Assembly: GCA_022843625.1 (NCBI GenBank)
Contig: JALHNH010000002.1
Location: forward strand, 186,001 to 250,000
Direction of reading: 5' to 3'
Length of the DNA stretch: 64,000 nt
From: Bryobacter sp.
GTDB lineage: Bacteria > Acidobacteriota > Terriglobia > Bryobacterales > Bryobacteraceae
Position 1 is the stretch's first letter; each line of letters opens with the position of its first letter. Both the position numbers and the translations under genes were made by a program. Below the pieces are notes generated by a model. The model searched no databases. It was not told where the DNA came from and saw nothing but the letters and a program-made list of their open reading frames with translations. Below are positions 9,595 to 22,650 of the stretch, piece by piece.

Positions 9595-9654
9595 CGTTCT
9601 TTCGTTTTCTCTCTATTGATGAGGACGGAAGTTGAGAGGAATTCTTACATCCGT

Positions 9655-9679
9655 AGAACGATTTAGTACTAACGGTTCT
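9655..9679. promoter_or_regulatory. AGAAC/GTTCT inverted repeat in a divergent promoter region
   Basis: AGAAC (9655-9659) and GTTCT (9675-9679) form an inverted repeat about two helical turns apart, centred in the 145-base gap between the sigma factor gene (minus) and the TPR lipoprotein gene (plus). It could bind a dimeric regulator of either operon. The chance of a random 5-base repeat is high, so confidence is low. Confidence 0.25.
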
Positions 9680-9680
9680 G

Positions 9681-9709
9681 TTGGGGGCCAGCGCAAGGCA
9701 AGGTATGAT
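9681..9709 (+). promoter_or_regulatory. Possible sigma-70-type promoter for the TPR lipoprotein gene
   Basis: TTGGGG (9681-9686) and TATGAT (9704-9709) are separated by 17 bases and lie 30 bases before the preferred ATG at 9740. Transcription would start near 9716 and leave room for the AGGTG ribosome-binding site at 9726-9730. Confidence 0.4.
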
Positions 9710-9739
9710 AATTAAGAATCCAAACAGGTGCAAATCGTG

Positions 9740-12055
9740 ATGAATATTCTGAAACTTGCCGTGGTGGTCATTTTGGCCCTCGCCTTTACCGGTTGTGACA
9801 GCGATCCCAAGGTTGCTCGCCAAAAGTATTTAGAGACTGGGGACCGCTATTTCAAGAACGAGAAGTATCGGGAAGCGATCATTTTTTACAAGCGCGCACT
9901 GCAGAAAGATGCGCGATTCGCTCAAGCCTATTATCAACTCGGGAATGCCGAGTTGAAGCGAGGTAGCCCAATGGATGCCTTGCGGGCCTATCAGCGCTGC
10001 GTGGAACTCGACCAGAACAATATAGATGCCGCTTCGAAGCTTGCGGAAATCTATTTGGCCATTTACTCGAAGAGCGAAGCGAAGCCCAAGAATATTCTCA
10101 AGGAAATTGAAGTTATTTCCAAGCGATTGCTGGACAAAGATCCGAAGGGGTTTGAGGGCCTTCGGCTACGCGGCATCCTGAAGCTTGCCGACAATGACCT
10201 GAAGGGTGCGCTTGAAGATTTACAGCTTGCAGATAAGACCAAGCCCTATCAGAAGGTAATGTCGACAGTGCTCTTTCAGGTGATGATGCAAGCTGGGCAG
10301 ACCGAAGAAGCGATTGCCTACATCAACAAGGCAATGGAGGCTGACAAAGAGAATGCCTCCAACTATGACGTTCTCTATGCAGAATATGCAAAGAAGGAAA
10401 TGATCCCCCAGGCTGAGGAAGTACTAAAGCGCAAAATTGCCGCTCTTCCCAAGCAGCCTGTACTCAAGGCCCAACTCGCAGCTCACTACTTTGCATCCAA
10501 GCAATACGAAAAGATGCAAGTAGTGCTGGACGAGATTCTTGCCATCGGGAAAAGTACAACTCTGATTGAACAACCGCGCATGCTGGTAGGAGACTTCTAC
10601 TTTAAGATCCGCGATTTTGAGCGGGCGCTGAAGCAGTTTGAAGAGGGCGCCAAAGAAGTTGCCGACAAGAAGCACGACTACCAGAAGCGAATAGTAGAAA
10701 CCTACATCTTCATGAACAAGAAGACGGATGCCGTCCGGCTTGTGGAAGAGATCCTGAAGGAAGACCCGAAGGATAACGATGCACTGCACATTCGAGCCAG
10801 CCTTCTGCTGCAGAGCGGCACGAAGGACCAAGTTGACACGGCCGTAACCGATTTGCAGTCCGCTATTTCTCGCGCCCCTCAGAATCACGTGATGCGAATG
10901 AATCTGGCCAAGGCGCTTTTGTCGCGAGGTGATGCAGATCAGGCACGGGTGCAATTGCAGGAAGCCTTGAAACTGCGGCCCGATTTTCAGATGGCAAAGC
11001 TTCTTATTGCGCAGATTCATCTGCGGAAGCAGGAATTTGGCAAGGCGTTGGAATATTCCAATGCGGCATTGGCTTATGATCCGAACGAGGTCAGAGGACG
11101 GCTCTTGAGGGCTACTGCACTTTATGGAACACGGGATTATGCTGGGGCCCAAAAGGATCTCGACATGATTCTCACCCGTTACCCAAACATGGGTGATGCT
11201 CTTTACATGACGGCTCGAATTCAACTGGAGACGAATCAAAAGGAAAAGGCCCAGGTGACCTTTGATCGAATGATGAAGGCAAATCCCAGCGATACGCGCG
11301 GCTTATTAGGAACTGTTGAAACCTACCTGCAGCTTGGCAAGGGAGAGATTGCAGTGAAGACGATTGAGGCTGAATTGGCCAAGGCCCCGGATCGTAACGA
11401 TATTCGGAATGCATTGGCGAATACGGCAGTGCGAGTCGGCAATTACGAGCGCGCACTTCCGGAGTTCATGAAGCTTCTTGCAGCAAATCCGAAGGATGCA
11501 TCAGTTGTGGTGAGACTGGCCGAGGTGTACAAGCGCATGGGCGATGATGCCAATGCAATCAAGTATTTTAAGCAGGCTGGAACTTTACTGCCGAACGATC
11601 CTTTGGCACCGCTGAACCTGGCAATGATTTACGACAAGCTGGGTAAGGTCGGCGAATCAAAGCCGATTTATGAGCAGATTGTGAAAATGGATCCGGGGAA
11701 CGTTTTGGCACTCAATAACCTTGCAATGATCATGGCGGATCAGGGATCGGATCTCGATGTGGCTCTAAGTTACGCCGAACGCGCAAAGCAGAAACTGCCA
11801 TCCAATATAGATATTTCCGATACATTGGGCCTGATTTACATCAAGAAAAACCTTTCAGATCAGGCGATCAACATCTTTACGGACATCGTAAAGAAGGATC
11901 CGAATCGCTACATTTTTCATTACCACCTGGCGATGGCTTATTACCAGAAGGGCGATAAGGCGAATGCGAAGAAGTCTGCGCAACTGGCCCTCACCAAGAC
12001 GCCGCCGAAGCCAGAGGAGCAGAAGATTCGAGAATTACTCGCCAAGTGCGGTTAA
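9740..12055 (+). CDS. Long TPR-repeat lipoprotein, PrsT-like
   Basis: The start is set at the ATG at 9740, which has AGGTG 9 bases upstream; in-frame GTGs at 9728 and 9737 are less likely. The 771-residue product opens with a lipoprotein signal ending LALAFTGC, so it should be anchored to a membrane facing the periplasm. The rest is an almost unbroken array of TPR-type helix pairs (for example RYFKNEKYREAIIFYKRAL, then AQAYYQLGNAELKRGSP, and on to the C-terminus). Length, lipobox and repeat pattern fit the PrsT family of TPR lipoproteins linked to exosortase/PEP-CTERM systems. It is followed 9 bases later by the CxxCH/HEAT protein and the CPBP protease, so the three genes are probably one operon. 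Confidence 0.85.
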   Translation: MNILKLAVVVILALAFTGCDSDPKVARQKYLETGDRYFKNEKYREAIIFYKRALQKDARFAQAYYQLGNAELKRGSPMDALRAYQRCVELDQNNIDAASKLAEIYLAIYSKSEAKPKNILKEIEVISKRLLDKDPKGFEGLRLRGILKLADNDLKGALEDLQLADKTKPYQKVMSTVLFQVMMQAGQTEEAIAYINKAMEADKENASNYDVLYAEYAKKEMIPQAEEVLKRKIAALPKQPVLKAQLAAHYFASKQYEKMQVVLDEILAIGKSTTLIEQPRMLVGDFYFKIRDFERALKQFEEGAKEVADKKHDYQKRIVETYIFMNKKTDAVRLVEEILKEDPKDNDALHIRASLLLQSGTKDQVDTAVTDLQSAISRAPQNHVMRMNLAKALLSRGDADQARVQLQEALKLRPDFQMAKLLIAQIHLRKQEFGKALEYSNAALAYDPNEVRGRLLRATALYGTRDYAGAQKDLDMILTRYPNMGDALYMTARIQLETNQKEKAQVTFDRMMKANPSDTRGLLGTVETYLQLGKGEIAVKTIEAELAKAPDRNDIRNALANTAVRVGNYERALPEFMKLLAANPKDASVVVRLAEVYKRMGDDANAIKYFKQAGTLLPNDPLAPLNLAMIYDKLGKVGESKPIYEQIVKMDPGNVLALNNLAMIMADQGSDLDVALSYAERAKQKLPSNIDISDTLGLIYIKKNLSDQAINIFTDIVKKDPNRYIFHYHLAMAYYQKGDKANAKKSAQLALTKTPPKPEEQKIRELLAKCG

Positions 12056-12064
12056 GGAACAAAA

Positions 12065-15000
12065 GTGAAGGTTTCGATTTTTGTATTACTCGCTGGCCCT
12101 CTTTTGGGCCAGCAATTCGTTTCAGGGACACAAATCCGCGCCTCTCATAGTTACTCGATTCAAGTTTCGGGTGCATTTGAACGTGAAACTCCTCTAGCTT
12201 TTAGCTGCGGAGAAGTGCGTCTTGAGAAGACGCTTCATGCGGGAGATCGCGACTGGGCTTTTACGCATCGACCGGCTAAAGACTGCCACTATTCTGTTCG
12301 TCCAGCAGGTGCTGTCAAAGTTGTGGTGCACGACTACGGCGCGACGAGTCATCTCGAGCTGGAGCCAAATGATGTCTGGTCCAGTGCGACCCTGCTGCCA
12401 CTTGGGAAGGTAATGCTTGGCAGTGGTGACGATAGTGCCTATCTGCCTGTGCCAAGCCAGAAGCGTAGCAAGCCGTTGACTGAATTTGCAAAGCGGGATG
12501 AAGACTGGTATCGGTTTCGCTTTGAGGGGGGAAGGTCAAAGCTGGTTGGGTTCCAGGTGGAGTTGATGGAACGGGACAATTTGCCTGTAGATGTTTCGGT
12601 GTTTCGTGTTGTGGGGGGCAAGACAGTCTTGTACACCGAGGGTGAAGATCCAGTCTCAATTCCTCACGAGGTTCAGGCCTTGCCGGGAAACAAGTACACG
12701 ACACGAGTTCTGCGGGAAGCTGGGGACTATTACGTTCGAGTTGTTGCTAATCATCCTGAATATCGGTTGCGTACGCGGCTCTATGATGTAGCTCCATTTG
12801 CCGACCCCAAGCAGGCAGTTCGTGCGGGCGTGGATTACCTGATGGGTGCGGGTGATAGCTGGCATGCGAATACGCCCCGTCGCGGCGGGGTGTTCGACCG
12901 GGTTGCCAATGTGCATCAGGAGACATCGCTTTGTGTGGCCTGCCATGTGACGCACTTTACGCAACGCGGGCAGTTATATGCGGCGCGGCAGGGCTATGGT
13001 GTTGAGCTGCGAAGTTCGTTGCAATTCATGTCTGAACGCTTCTACAACAATCCCCGGCCACTTTATGGATTTGAGAAGGATGGGGCCGTCTGGGCGCGAG
13101 TGATCTCAGCCCCAGCCAATGTGCTTGGCCGAATGTCTCATCTGATGGATGTTATGGAGAAGCAGGTAACTGGTGAGACGCGGCCCAGTTTTCATGATGG
13201 CGTGAAGAAGTATTTGAAGCTCTACTATGACGGGCGCACCACCTTGCCTCCGGACGAGACGAATGGGAACCAGCCGCTGGTAAGTAACTATGAAGTGGCC
13301 TGGTATGCGTGGGAAGTGACGAAGGAGCCTGCCATCGCCAAGTTGATTGAGCAGGACGATCACAAGAATCTGATTGACCTTTGCTACCAGACCCTGGGGC
13401 TGGCTTCGATGGACCGTTTGAAGCATGCGGCGAAAATTGCTCGCAATGCAGAGAAGATACTCGCTGCGCAGCGAGATAACGGCCAATGGTCGATGAAGTT
13501 TGAAACTAAAGAAAAAGATGTCGAGTTTCAGACCGGGCACGCGCTATGGGCACTGGCCTCGGCTGGGATTCCCAAAGAGAATCCACAGGTTGCCAAAGCA
13601 TTGAAGTTCTTGCTTGGACGTCAACAGGAGTTTGGGGGCTGGCTGGATCCGCTGCAGAGCTTTGAAAATTTCCGCACGCCCTTCCGCGAAACACAGATGG
13701 CTGTTTTGGCGTTGAGTGCTTACTACCCGAACGGAGAAGCCAAGCAGGGGTGGGGTTCTACAGTTTCAAAGTTGCCGGAGGGTGGAGAAGAATTGTTGTT
13801 GTCTCTTGAGCAGATCTGGGACCGGCCTTCGGCTGAAGTGCTGGCCCGGGTGCGCGGGCTGGTAAAGAGCAGGGATGTCCTGGTTCGGCAACTGGCAGTG
13901 GAAGTTTTGGGCCGGCTCGCACTGGTTGAAGATTTACCCGTGATACGAGGTGCGCTTGGGGATTCCAGCAAGCTGGTGCAACGGACCGCAGCCTGGGCCA
14001 TGCGGCAAGTATTGAGCCGTCGTGGACAGGGCAATGATGTGCTGCTGGCTGCACTGGCAAGCAAGGATGCTCGGATGGAATGGGGTGCGACGCGGGTGTT
14101 TGCAACTCATTTTCGCGAGCTGGCGCGGGATTCCCGTTTTGTCGACGGGCTGATTGCCAAGACTGCGTCAACGAGCGACCCCTTAAAAATTCAGGCATTA
14201 AAGGGCCTGTGGCAGATGTGGTTCTGGAGCCCGGATGACGGGGTGAAGAGCAAGATTGAAGATACCTTTCTCGCTGGACTCAAGAAGCCGCAACCAGAGT
14301 GGGTGGAACGGAATCTGCGTGAAGGGCTTTACAACCTGGGGGATGAAAACATCCGGTACATGTATAACAACTGGGTCCCGTTGATGGCGCATGAGCCCGA
14401 CCGGGAGAGGGTGATTCGCGGGCGACTGAAGCATGAAGCGCGACTGGCTGAGAAGTATGCCCGCTTTCTTGAGGCTGAGAATGATGCGAACCGGAAGCGC
14501 TTTCTTGCTGCGGTTACCGAATATCAACTGCGACGAGCCGATACCTATGACCTGAAGGCGGATCCGCACAGCGTGCAGCCTGCCATCTATAACCGGATTG
14601 GGAACGATATCGAGCAGACGGTTTTCTTTGGCGAAAGCAATACGAGGTTTGCAAAAGCTCTGCTGCCTTTGATCGAGAGTGCTGACCCGGAGATGCGGCG
14701 ACTGGCGATGCAGGCGACGCTGATGACTCGGGATGCGAAGTTCGGGGCAGTCAGCAAGATCAGCGGAGCGCCTGGTTCAGCCCGGGATCAACTAGTGGCC
14801 GTGGCGAAGAAGGATCCGGGGAATGAAGTAAATCTTGAGGTGCTGAAGGCGTTTAACGCTGCGCCTCCAAGGCCCAGGACGGCTGGTCAGCAGGGGCCTC
14901 GTGGACGTACAACTGAACGGCCGGATGAGAGCTATTTCCGTGGTTACGTGCAGCCGATTTTAGAGAAGCGTGGCAAGGATGGTTATGCCTGTGTGCAGTG

Positions 15001-15229
15001 CCATGCGAGCCATGCGATTTTTGATGGAAACAGCGTTGCTTCGGCATTGCGGGTTGTCAACTTGGAGAACCCCGAAGAGAGTTTGATTTTGAAGAAGCCG
15101 ATTTCAACGGCTGAGAGTGAAGGCGTAGCTGGAAGCAATACTCTGCCACATGGCGGTGGTGTCCGTTTTGAAAAAGATTCGCCTGAGTACAATACGATCC
15201 TGAACTGGATTCGAGGAGCAAAGCCCTGA
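12065..15229 (+). CDS. Large secreted CxxCH / terpene-cyclase-like toroid / HEAT-repeat protein
   Basis: A GTG start with AAGGA 6 bases upstream. The 1054-residue product begins with a signal peptide (MKVSIFVLLAGPLLGQQ). A beta-rich region follows, then a CVACH heme c site (290-294). Residues of about 400-580 resemble the alpha/alpha toroid of prenyltransferase/squalene-cyclase folds (ILAAQRDNGQWSM, FLLGRQQEFGGWLDPL, then FRETQMAVLALSAY). HEAT-type repeats occupy about 600-950, and a C-terminal cytochrome-like segment carries a second site, CVQCH (976-980), and ends in a GGGVRFEKDSPEY segment typical of planctomycete/acidobacterial cytochrome C modules. A periplasmic electron-transfer or scaffold role is inferred. 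The catalytic Asp motif of true cyclases is not evident. The stop overlaps the next ATG by one base. Confidence 0.75.
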   Translation: MKVSIFVLLAGPLLGQQFVSGTQIRASHSYSIQVSGAFERETPLAFSCGEVRLEKTLHAGDRDWAFTHRPAKDCHYSVRPAGAVKVVVHDYGATSHLELEPNDVWSSATLLPLGKVMLGSGDDSAYLPVPSQKRSKPLTEFAKRDEDWYRFRFEGGRSKLVGFQVELMERDNLPVDVSVFRVVGGKTVLYTEGEDPVSIPHEVQALPGNKYTTRVLREAGDYYVRVVANHPEYRLRTRLYDVAPFADPKQAVRAGVDYLMGAGDSWHANTPRRGGVFDRVANVHQETSLCVACHVTHFTQRGQLYAARQGYGVELRSSLQFMSERFYNNPRPLYGFEKDGAVWARVISAPANVLGRMSHLMDVMEKQVTGETRPSFHDGVKKYLKLYYDGRTTLPPDETNGNQPLVSNYEVAWYAWEVTKEPAIAKLIEQDDHKNLIDLCYQTLGLASMDRLKHAAKIARNAEKILAAQRDNGQWSMKFETKEKDVEFQTGHALWALASAGIPKENPQVAKALKFLLGRQQEFGGWLDPLQSFENFRTPFRETQMAVLALSAYYPNGEAKQGWGSTVSKLPEGGEELLLSLEQIWDRPSAEVLARVRGLVKSRDVLVRQLAVEVLGRLALVEDLPVIRGALGDSSKLVQRTAAWAMRQVLSRRGQGNDVLLAALASKDARMEWGATRVFATHFRELARDSRFVDGLIAKTASTSDPLKIQALKGLWQMWFWSPDDGVKSKIEDTFLAGLKKPQPEWVERNLREGLYNLGDENIRYMYNNWVPLMAHEPDRERVIRGRLKHEARLAEKYARFLEAENDANRKRFLAAVTEYQLRRADTYDLKADPHSVQPAIYNRIGNDIEQTVFFGESNTRFAKALLPLIESADPEMRRLAMQATLMTRDAKFGAVSKISGAPGSARDQLVAVAKKDPGNEVNLEVLKAFNAAPPRPRTAGQQGPRGRTTERPDESYFRGYVQPILEKRGKDGYACVQCHASHAIFDGNSVASALRVVNLENPEESLILKKPISTAESEGVAGSNTLPHGGGVRFEKDSPEYNTILNWIRGAKP

Positions 15230-15894
15230 TGTTGCAGAACCCGACCGTTGCCTATATTGCGCCATTCCTGATCTTTATCGGGATGTTGGCGATTCAGAAG
15301 AGTCTGGCGTTTTTGGGTGACTGGGAGTACGCGGTCCGGGTGCTGGTTGTAGGCGCCTCGATCTGGTTTTTCTCGAGGAAAGTACTGGATTTCAAGGTGC
15401 GTTTTTTTGCCCCGAGTCTTGCCATCGGCGTGGCTACGTTTTTTTTATGGATTGCGCCGGATTCCATCTTTCCCGGCTGGCGTCAGCACTGGTTGTTTAC
15501 GAATTCGGTGATGGGCGAAGTGAAGATATCGCTAAGTGCGGAACAACTGGCGAGCCCGATCTTACTGTTATTCCGGACCATTAGCGCGGCGTTGCTGGTG
15601 CCGATTCTTGAGGAGTTGTTCTGGCGCGCGTGGATGTTGCGGTGGCTGGTAAAGAAGGATTTCGAAGAGTTGCCGATGGGGAGTTGTGACCGGCAGTCTT
15701 TCTGGATAGTTGCCGCGCTATTTGCGGTTGAACACGGCCCATACTGGGAAGTGGGACTGCTGACCGGGATTGTGTGGAATTGGTGGATGACGCGGACCAA
15801 GAGCCTGGGGGACCTGATCTTCGTGCACGCGACTACAAATCTGGTTCTCAGCCTGTATGTAATTTGGACCAAGAAGTGGCACTTCTGGATGTAG
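15229..15894 (+). CDS. CPBP-family intramembrane protease (CAAX-protease-related)
   Basis: The 221-residue protein has about six or seven membrane helices and the three conserved CPBP/Abi motifs: EELFWR (motif 1, the EExxxR), VEHGPYW (motif 2, FxxxH type) and FVHATTN (motif 3, HxxxN type). These residues bind the metal or form the glutamate active site of Rce1-like intramembrane proteases. Length and order resemble the CAAX-protease-related family found with exosortase systems. It is translationally coupled to the CxxCH/HEAT protein upstream (TGATG). Its last 47 bases overlap the convergent histidine kinase gene. No exosortase is present in the window. Confidence 0.85.
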   Translation: MLQNPTVAYIAPFLIFIGMLAIQKSLAFLGDWEYAVRVLVVGASIWFFSRKVLDFKVRFFAPSLAIGVATFFLWIAPDSIFPGWRQHWLFTNSVMGEVKISLSAEQLASPILLLFRTISAALLVPILEELFWRAWMLRWLVKKDFEELPMGSCDRQSFWIVAALFAVEHGPYWEVGLLTGIVWNWWMTRTKSLGDLIFVHATTNLVLSLYVIWTKKWHFWM

Positions 15895-18472
15895 GCTGAG
15901 CCCATCGCGCCAGCACCGCAGCCAGGTCTTCTGGTTTAAAGGGTTTGCTGAGGAAGTCGTTCATGCCGACAGCAATGCATTTTTCCCGTTCCCCATCGAG
16001 AGCATTTGCCGTGAGAGCAATGATTGGCAGGGTGGATAAGCCGGAGATTGAGCGAATGGCTGTTGTGGTTGCATAACCATCAAGAACGGGCATTTGGCAG
16101 TCCATCAGGATGAGATCGAATTTGTGGTTCTCGAGCAAGTTGAGCGCCTGTTTGCCATCTTCGGCAAGTTGGGTGTTGCATCCCAGCTTTTGTAGCCAGG
16201 CCAAGGTGACAATCTGGTTCACGCGGCTATCTTCAGCAAGGAGAACGCGGAAGCCTGAAAGATCCGGCAAAGCAGGTTTCTGGGACATTAGCGTTGCAAC
16301 AGTGGCCCCGGCAAGCGGGAGTTCTGCCCAGAAAAGCGAGCCATGGCCTGGTCGACTGTTACAGCCAATGCTGCCACCCATTTTTGAGGCGAGTTCGCGG
16401 CTGATGGCGAGGCCAAGACCAGTTCCGCCGAAGCGACGGGTGGTAGATTGGTCCGCCTGGTGAAATGGCTGAAAAAGTTCTTTCAGTTGGCCTTCTTCAA
16501 TTCCGATTCCGGAGTCTTCGACTGCGAAACGAAGAATACCGCTTGATGCGTCCTCACTTGTCCAGTTGATCCTGACATCGATTTTGCCCGCTTGGGTGAA
16601 CTTAAGGGCATTGCTGAGGAAGTTGACGAAAATTTGGCGAATTCGGGTTGGGTCACCGGCGACAAATTTTGGGAGGGATTGATCGATGGTGTAGGTAATT
16701 GCGATCCCCTTTGCGGTTGCTTGTGGGGTGAATGATTCCACGGCTGAGTCAAAGATGGGGCGGACTTCAAAGTCTATGTTCTCGAGGTAAAGTTCACCTG
16801 CCTCGATTTTGCTGAGATCGAGAATACCGTTGAGAAGGGTAAGGAGACTTTCGCCGGAATCCTGAATGTTGCGAGACCATTCGGCCTGTTGAGGGTCGAG
16901 CTGACTGTCGAGGAGGAGACGGTTCATGCCGAGGACGCCGTTCATGGGGGTACGAATTTCATGACTCATGTTGGCGAGGAATAGGCTTTTGGCTGCATTT
17001 GCGCTTTCAGCATTCTGTCGAGCGAGGTTGAGTTCAGCTGTTTGTTTGCGAACCCGGTTTTGGAGGGCGAAGATCCAGGTAAATGCGATAACACCGATTG
17101 CAGCCAGAGTGAATGCGACTTTGCCCCAGGGCACACGGTGCCACCAGGAGACACGTTTCGTAAATATGATGTCCTGTGTGCCCCTGGTGTAGATGATTCC
17201 TTTGGTGTGCACTTGGTGGTAACCTTCTGGAAATTCGGCAACCCCCAAGATTTCGACTAGTTCCCCAGGCAATGGTTCCTGCCAGGACTCACGCTGTTTG
17301 AGCGGGACTTCGACGAAGAACTCGTTGCGGTCTATTCGGAGTTGTATTCGCATACGGTTATGCCAACGCTCTACCGCTGTGACCTCGCCCGGAATCTTTG
17401 CCAGCATGCCCTGAAAGTTCAGGTTATCTATATCCGAGTTTGAAAGGGCTCTGGGTGCCAGAGGTGGGTATGGAGGGCCACGGCGGATGTTGGAATTCGC
17501 GAGGATCATGTCTTGGCCAATAGGTTGGGTCGCAATTCTCCCGATGGCTTCGATGCTGTCGCCCTCCTTGTGCAAGCTGGGCAGAGCTGGTTCAATGGCC
17601 AGGGCGCCAGAATCATCCTGCAGCCATAAAATGCCGTCAGGAGTAATACGAGTAATGATTCCCGCGACACGAACGGAATCCCCAATGTGCTGGCCAGAAC
17701 CAAACGTCAAGACACTACCTGCTGGCGAGGAAGGAATATTCCAATCTTGATTTGCTGGTGCGAGGATTCGAAAATTTTCAGGCCCCTCAATAAATAGCAG
17801 TAGCCCCCGACGCTGGCCACGGCCGTTGAGGGCCGAGCCATTTACGGCCTGGACTTCGAGTAAGGTGCCCACAAGATGGGCGAAGGTCTTCCAGTCGGCC
17901 TTGTAGTCTATGCCTTGGAAGTAGCGCTTGGTAGGAGGCAGTTGCTCATTTGGAAGTTCAAAGAAAAAAATAGTGCTTGAATTTCCTTCGGTATCGGTAG
18001 CTTGCTGAATGCGTCGGAGCCTCACAGTAGTTTTTATAAGCACATTTTCGAAAGCGTCTTCGAAAATGAGAGGAGAACTTAGTTTGAGCGGGACGGGTAG
18101 TGGGCTGGATCGAAGCTTGGTAATGCGCTTGATGCTGATAGACGGACCGTATCCGCCCCGGTTAACGATGCCCTCAACGAGGACCCAGTCGCCAGGGGAG
18201 ACTGGTGTGAGTGGCATCTTCGGCAATCCGCCATAACAAGCGCGACCGTCTGCTTGCAGTATGAGGCCGAAATTGAATTCGCCGACGAAAGTGACTTGAG
18301 CTTCGAATGAGGCATGCCTGACTGGAGCATTTGGAGGGAAGAATTTGGGGTCGCGGGAGATGGATTGCAATTCGGCAATCGAGTTAATTTCTTGAGCGCA
18401 AGCCAGGAAAGGCACCCCAGCCAGAAAAAAGAACCAAGAGTACTTTAGCAATAACTTGTTTAAGAACTGCAC
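15848..18472 (-). CDS. Hybrid sensor histidine kinase / response regulator
   Basis: The 874-residue product has a signal-like N-terminal hydrophobic stretch ([15 protein letters not shown]). About 420 residues of predicted periplasmic sensor follow that read as repeated OB-fold-like modules ([50 protein letters not shown]), then a membrane helix ([17 protein letters not shown]), a HisKA domain with phospho-acceptor His504 ([10 protein letters not shown]), and an HATPase domain with DSGIGIEE and GTGLGLAIS. It ends in a receiver domain with phospho-acceptor Asp791 ([13 protein letters not shown]) and the usual KPF lysine. The kinase therefore likely relays phosphate to its own receiver. No HPt domain is encoded nearby. 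It may be co-transcribed with the pilin gene 47 bases upstream. Confidence 0.92.
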   Translation of the reverse strand: MQFLNKLLLKYSWFFFLAGVPFLACAQEINSIAELQSISRDPKFFPPNAPVRHASFEAQVTFVGEFNFGLILQADGRACYGGLPKMPLTPVSPGDWVLVEGIVNRGGYGPSISIKRITKLRSSPLPVPLKLSSPLIFEDAFENVLIKTTVRLRRIQQATDTEGNSSTIFFFELPNEQLPPTKRYFQGIDYKADWKTFAHLVGTLLEVQAVNGSALNGRGQRRGLLLFIEGPENFRILAPANQDWNIPSSPAGSVLTFGSGQHIGDSVRVAGIITRITPDGILWLQDDSGALAIEPALPSLHKEGDSIEAIGRIATQPIGQDMILANSNIRRGPPYPPLAPRALSNSDIDNLNFQGMLAKIPGEVTAVERWHNRMRIQLRIDRNEFFVEVPLKQRESWQEPLPGELVEILGVAEFPEGYHQVHTKGIIYTRGTQDIIFTKRVSWWHRVPWGKVAFTLAAIGVIAFTWIFALQNRVRKQTAELNLARQNAESANAAKSLFLANMSHEIRTPMNGVLGMNRLLLDSQLDPQQAEWSRNIQDSGESLLTLLNGILDLSKIEAGELYLENIDFEVRPIFDSAVESFTPQATAKGIAITYTIDQSLPKFVAGDPTRIRQIFVNFLSNALKFTQAGKIDVRINWTSEDASSGILRFAVEDSGIGIEEGQLKELFQPFHQADQSTTRRFGGTGLGLAISRELASKMGGSIGCNSRPGHGSLFWAELPLAGATVATLMSQKPALPDLSGFRVLLAEDSRVNQIVTLAWLQKLGCNTQLAEDGKQALNLLENHKFDLILMDCQMPVLDGYATTTAIRSISGLSTLPIIALTANALDGEREKCIAVGMNDFLSKPFKPEDLAAVLARWAQPTSRSATSWSKLHTG

Positions 18473-18519
18473 ACACTTAGCCTACTAGGACTTATCGAAT
18501 GTGTGGCGTAGAATGTGAG

Positions 18520-19023
18520 CTACTTCTTATCTGCAGTGGGTTTGTCGGAAGAGCCGATTTCAGGATCTTGCGGGGTGGCTGGCTCGTTTGAAAACCGGTT
18601 TCGAATGATCTGAGTCTGATCCGAAAAGAAAGTACGGCTGCCATTGGTGCCAAATTGTTTTGGCTGGGCGCTGATGACGTATCCTTGCGGGTTGCCCTGG
18701 ATGGCAAAAAGATATCCGCCTTTGCGGCCTTCACCCAGTTCGCGGTCGAGAAGGTCCGCCCCGTTGGGGCCTGCTGCGCCGCTGGCTGGTGGGCCCAGCT
18801 CTGCTAAAGAGGTAGCATAGCGGCCAAACTGAGAATAATACTGGGTCTGGGCTGTGTGCATTACCGAAACGGCGCGGATAGCGGCAGTTTCTTCCGCGAA
18901 CATTCGAGCACGCGTGAGGCGCGGGAGGGCTGCGGCCACGATGATCAGGATGATCGCGATTACGATCAGGAGTTCTGTCAGCGAGAAGCCGCGACGGGAG
19001 TTGCGCTGGATACGATTCCGCAT
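18520..19023 (-). CDS. Type IV pilin-like / pseudopilin protein
   Basis: A 167-residue prepilin. The basic leader MRNRIQRNSRRG precedes the type III signal FSLTELLIVIAIILIIVAAA, so the prepilin peptidase would cut between G and F, and the Glu at mature position 5 is present. Beyond the helix, the globular part has YYSQFGRYATSLAELGP, KGGYLFAIQGNPQGYVISAQP and RTFFSDQTQIIRNR, patterns common in acidobacterial and delta-proteobacterial pilins. The C-terminus is a polar tail without a disulfide-bounded loop (no Cys pair). It lies between kdsA and the hybrid kinase and may belong to that transcript. Confidence 0.88.
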   Translation of the reverse strand: MRNRIQRNSRRGFSLTELLIVIAIILIIVAAALPRLTRARMFAEETAAIRAVSVMHTAQTQYYSQFGRYATSLAELGPPASGAAGPNGADLLDRELGEGRKGGYLFAIQGNPQGYVISAQPKQFGTNGSRTFFSDQTQIIRNRFSNEPATPQDPEIGSSDKPTADKK

Positions 19024-19061
19024 AAAGTTATCTACTCACAGTATCTGACGTTTTTGGGTTG

Positions 19062-22223
<3,162 letters not shown>

Positions 22224-22272
22224 GTGGGGGGTGAGTTTTGTGGTGGATTTTGGAGATTTCTGCGAGCTTCAT

Positions 22273-22650
22273 TCACACATGAACCAGTTTGAGGTTTGGT
22301 GCAAGTATGAAGAGGTCTTCAGGGTCGCTGGTAATGATGGCTTGACCCACTCGTTGCGCGCAAACGACCACGTGGGCGTCTACAATGTCGGCTGTATTCG
22401 TTTTAGCCAGGAGGAGGCCAACCGCAGTGGCATCCGGGCCGTCGAGTTTGACGAGATCGGTGTCTGGTTGGCGAATGAGCCTGGATAGCCGAGCCTGCCG
22501 GGCTGGGTTTCGCATGGCCTGAGCGAGAGCGGTGGAGGGAATCGTGATTCTAATGCCAAGTTCTTTGGCCCGAGCCAGGAGGGTGAGCACTTTTCGATCG
22601 TTCTTGTCGATGGCGATGAGCCCGCCTGCGTCGAAAGTAAGGCCTTTCAC
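22273..22650 (-). CDS. PIN-domain ribonuclease toxin (VapC-like)
   Basis: The true start is the GTG at 22650, which overlaps the antitoxin stop in a GTGA; the open frame upstream is not coding. The 125-residue product begins VKGLTFDAGGLIAIDKNDRK, the first PIN Asp. It continues with the helix TALAQAMRNPARQARLSRL, then ADIVDAHVVV and ITSDPEDLFIL carrying the later acidic residues. The second acidic position is Gln (ALAQ) rather than Glu. I recall the same in many PIN proteins of this subfamily, so I do not count it as a defect. It follows its small antitoxin gene, as usual for type II systems. Confidence 0.85.
   Translation of the reverse strand: MKGLTFDAGGLIAIDKNDRKVLTLLARAKELGIRITIPSTALAQAMRNPARQARLSRLIRQPDTDLVKLDGPDATAVGLLLAKTNTADIVDAHVVVCAQRVGQAIITSDPEDLFILAPNLKLVHV

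Noticed and set aside
10424..11239. A 271-codon open frame on the minus strand
   Set aside because: Antisense to the TPR lipoprotein, which shows regular repeats. The antisense product has no recognisable fold.
22273..22650. Gln at the second acidic position of the PIN toxin as a sign of inactivation
   Set aside because: I recall the same Gln in other members of this PIN subfamily, and the other acidic residues are intact.
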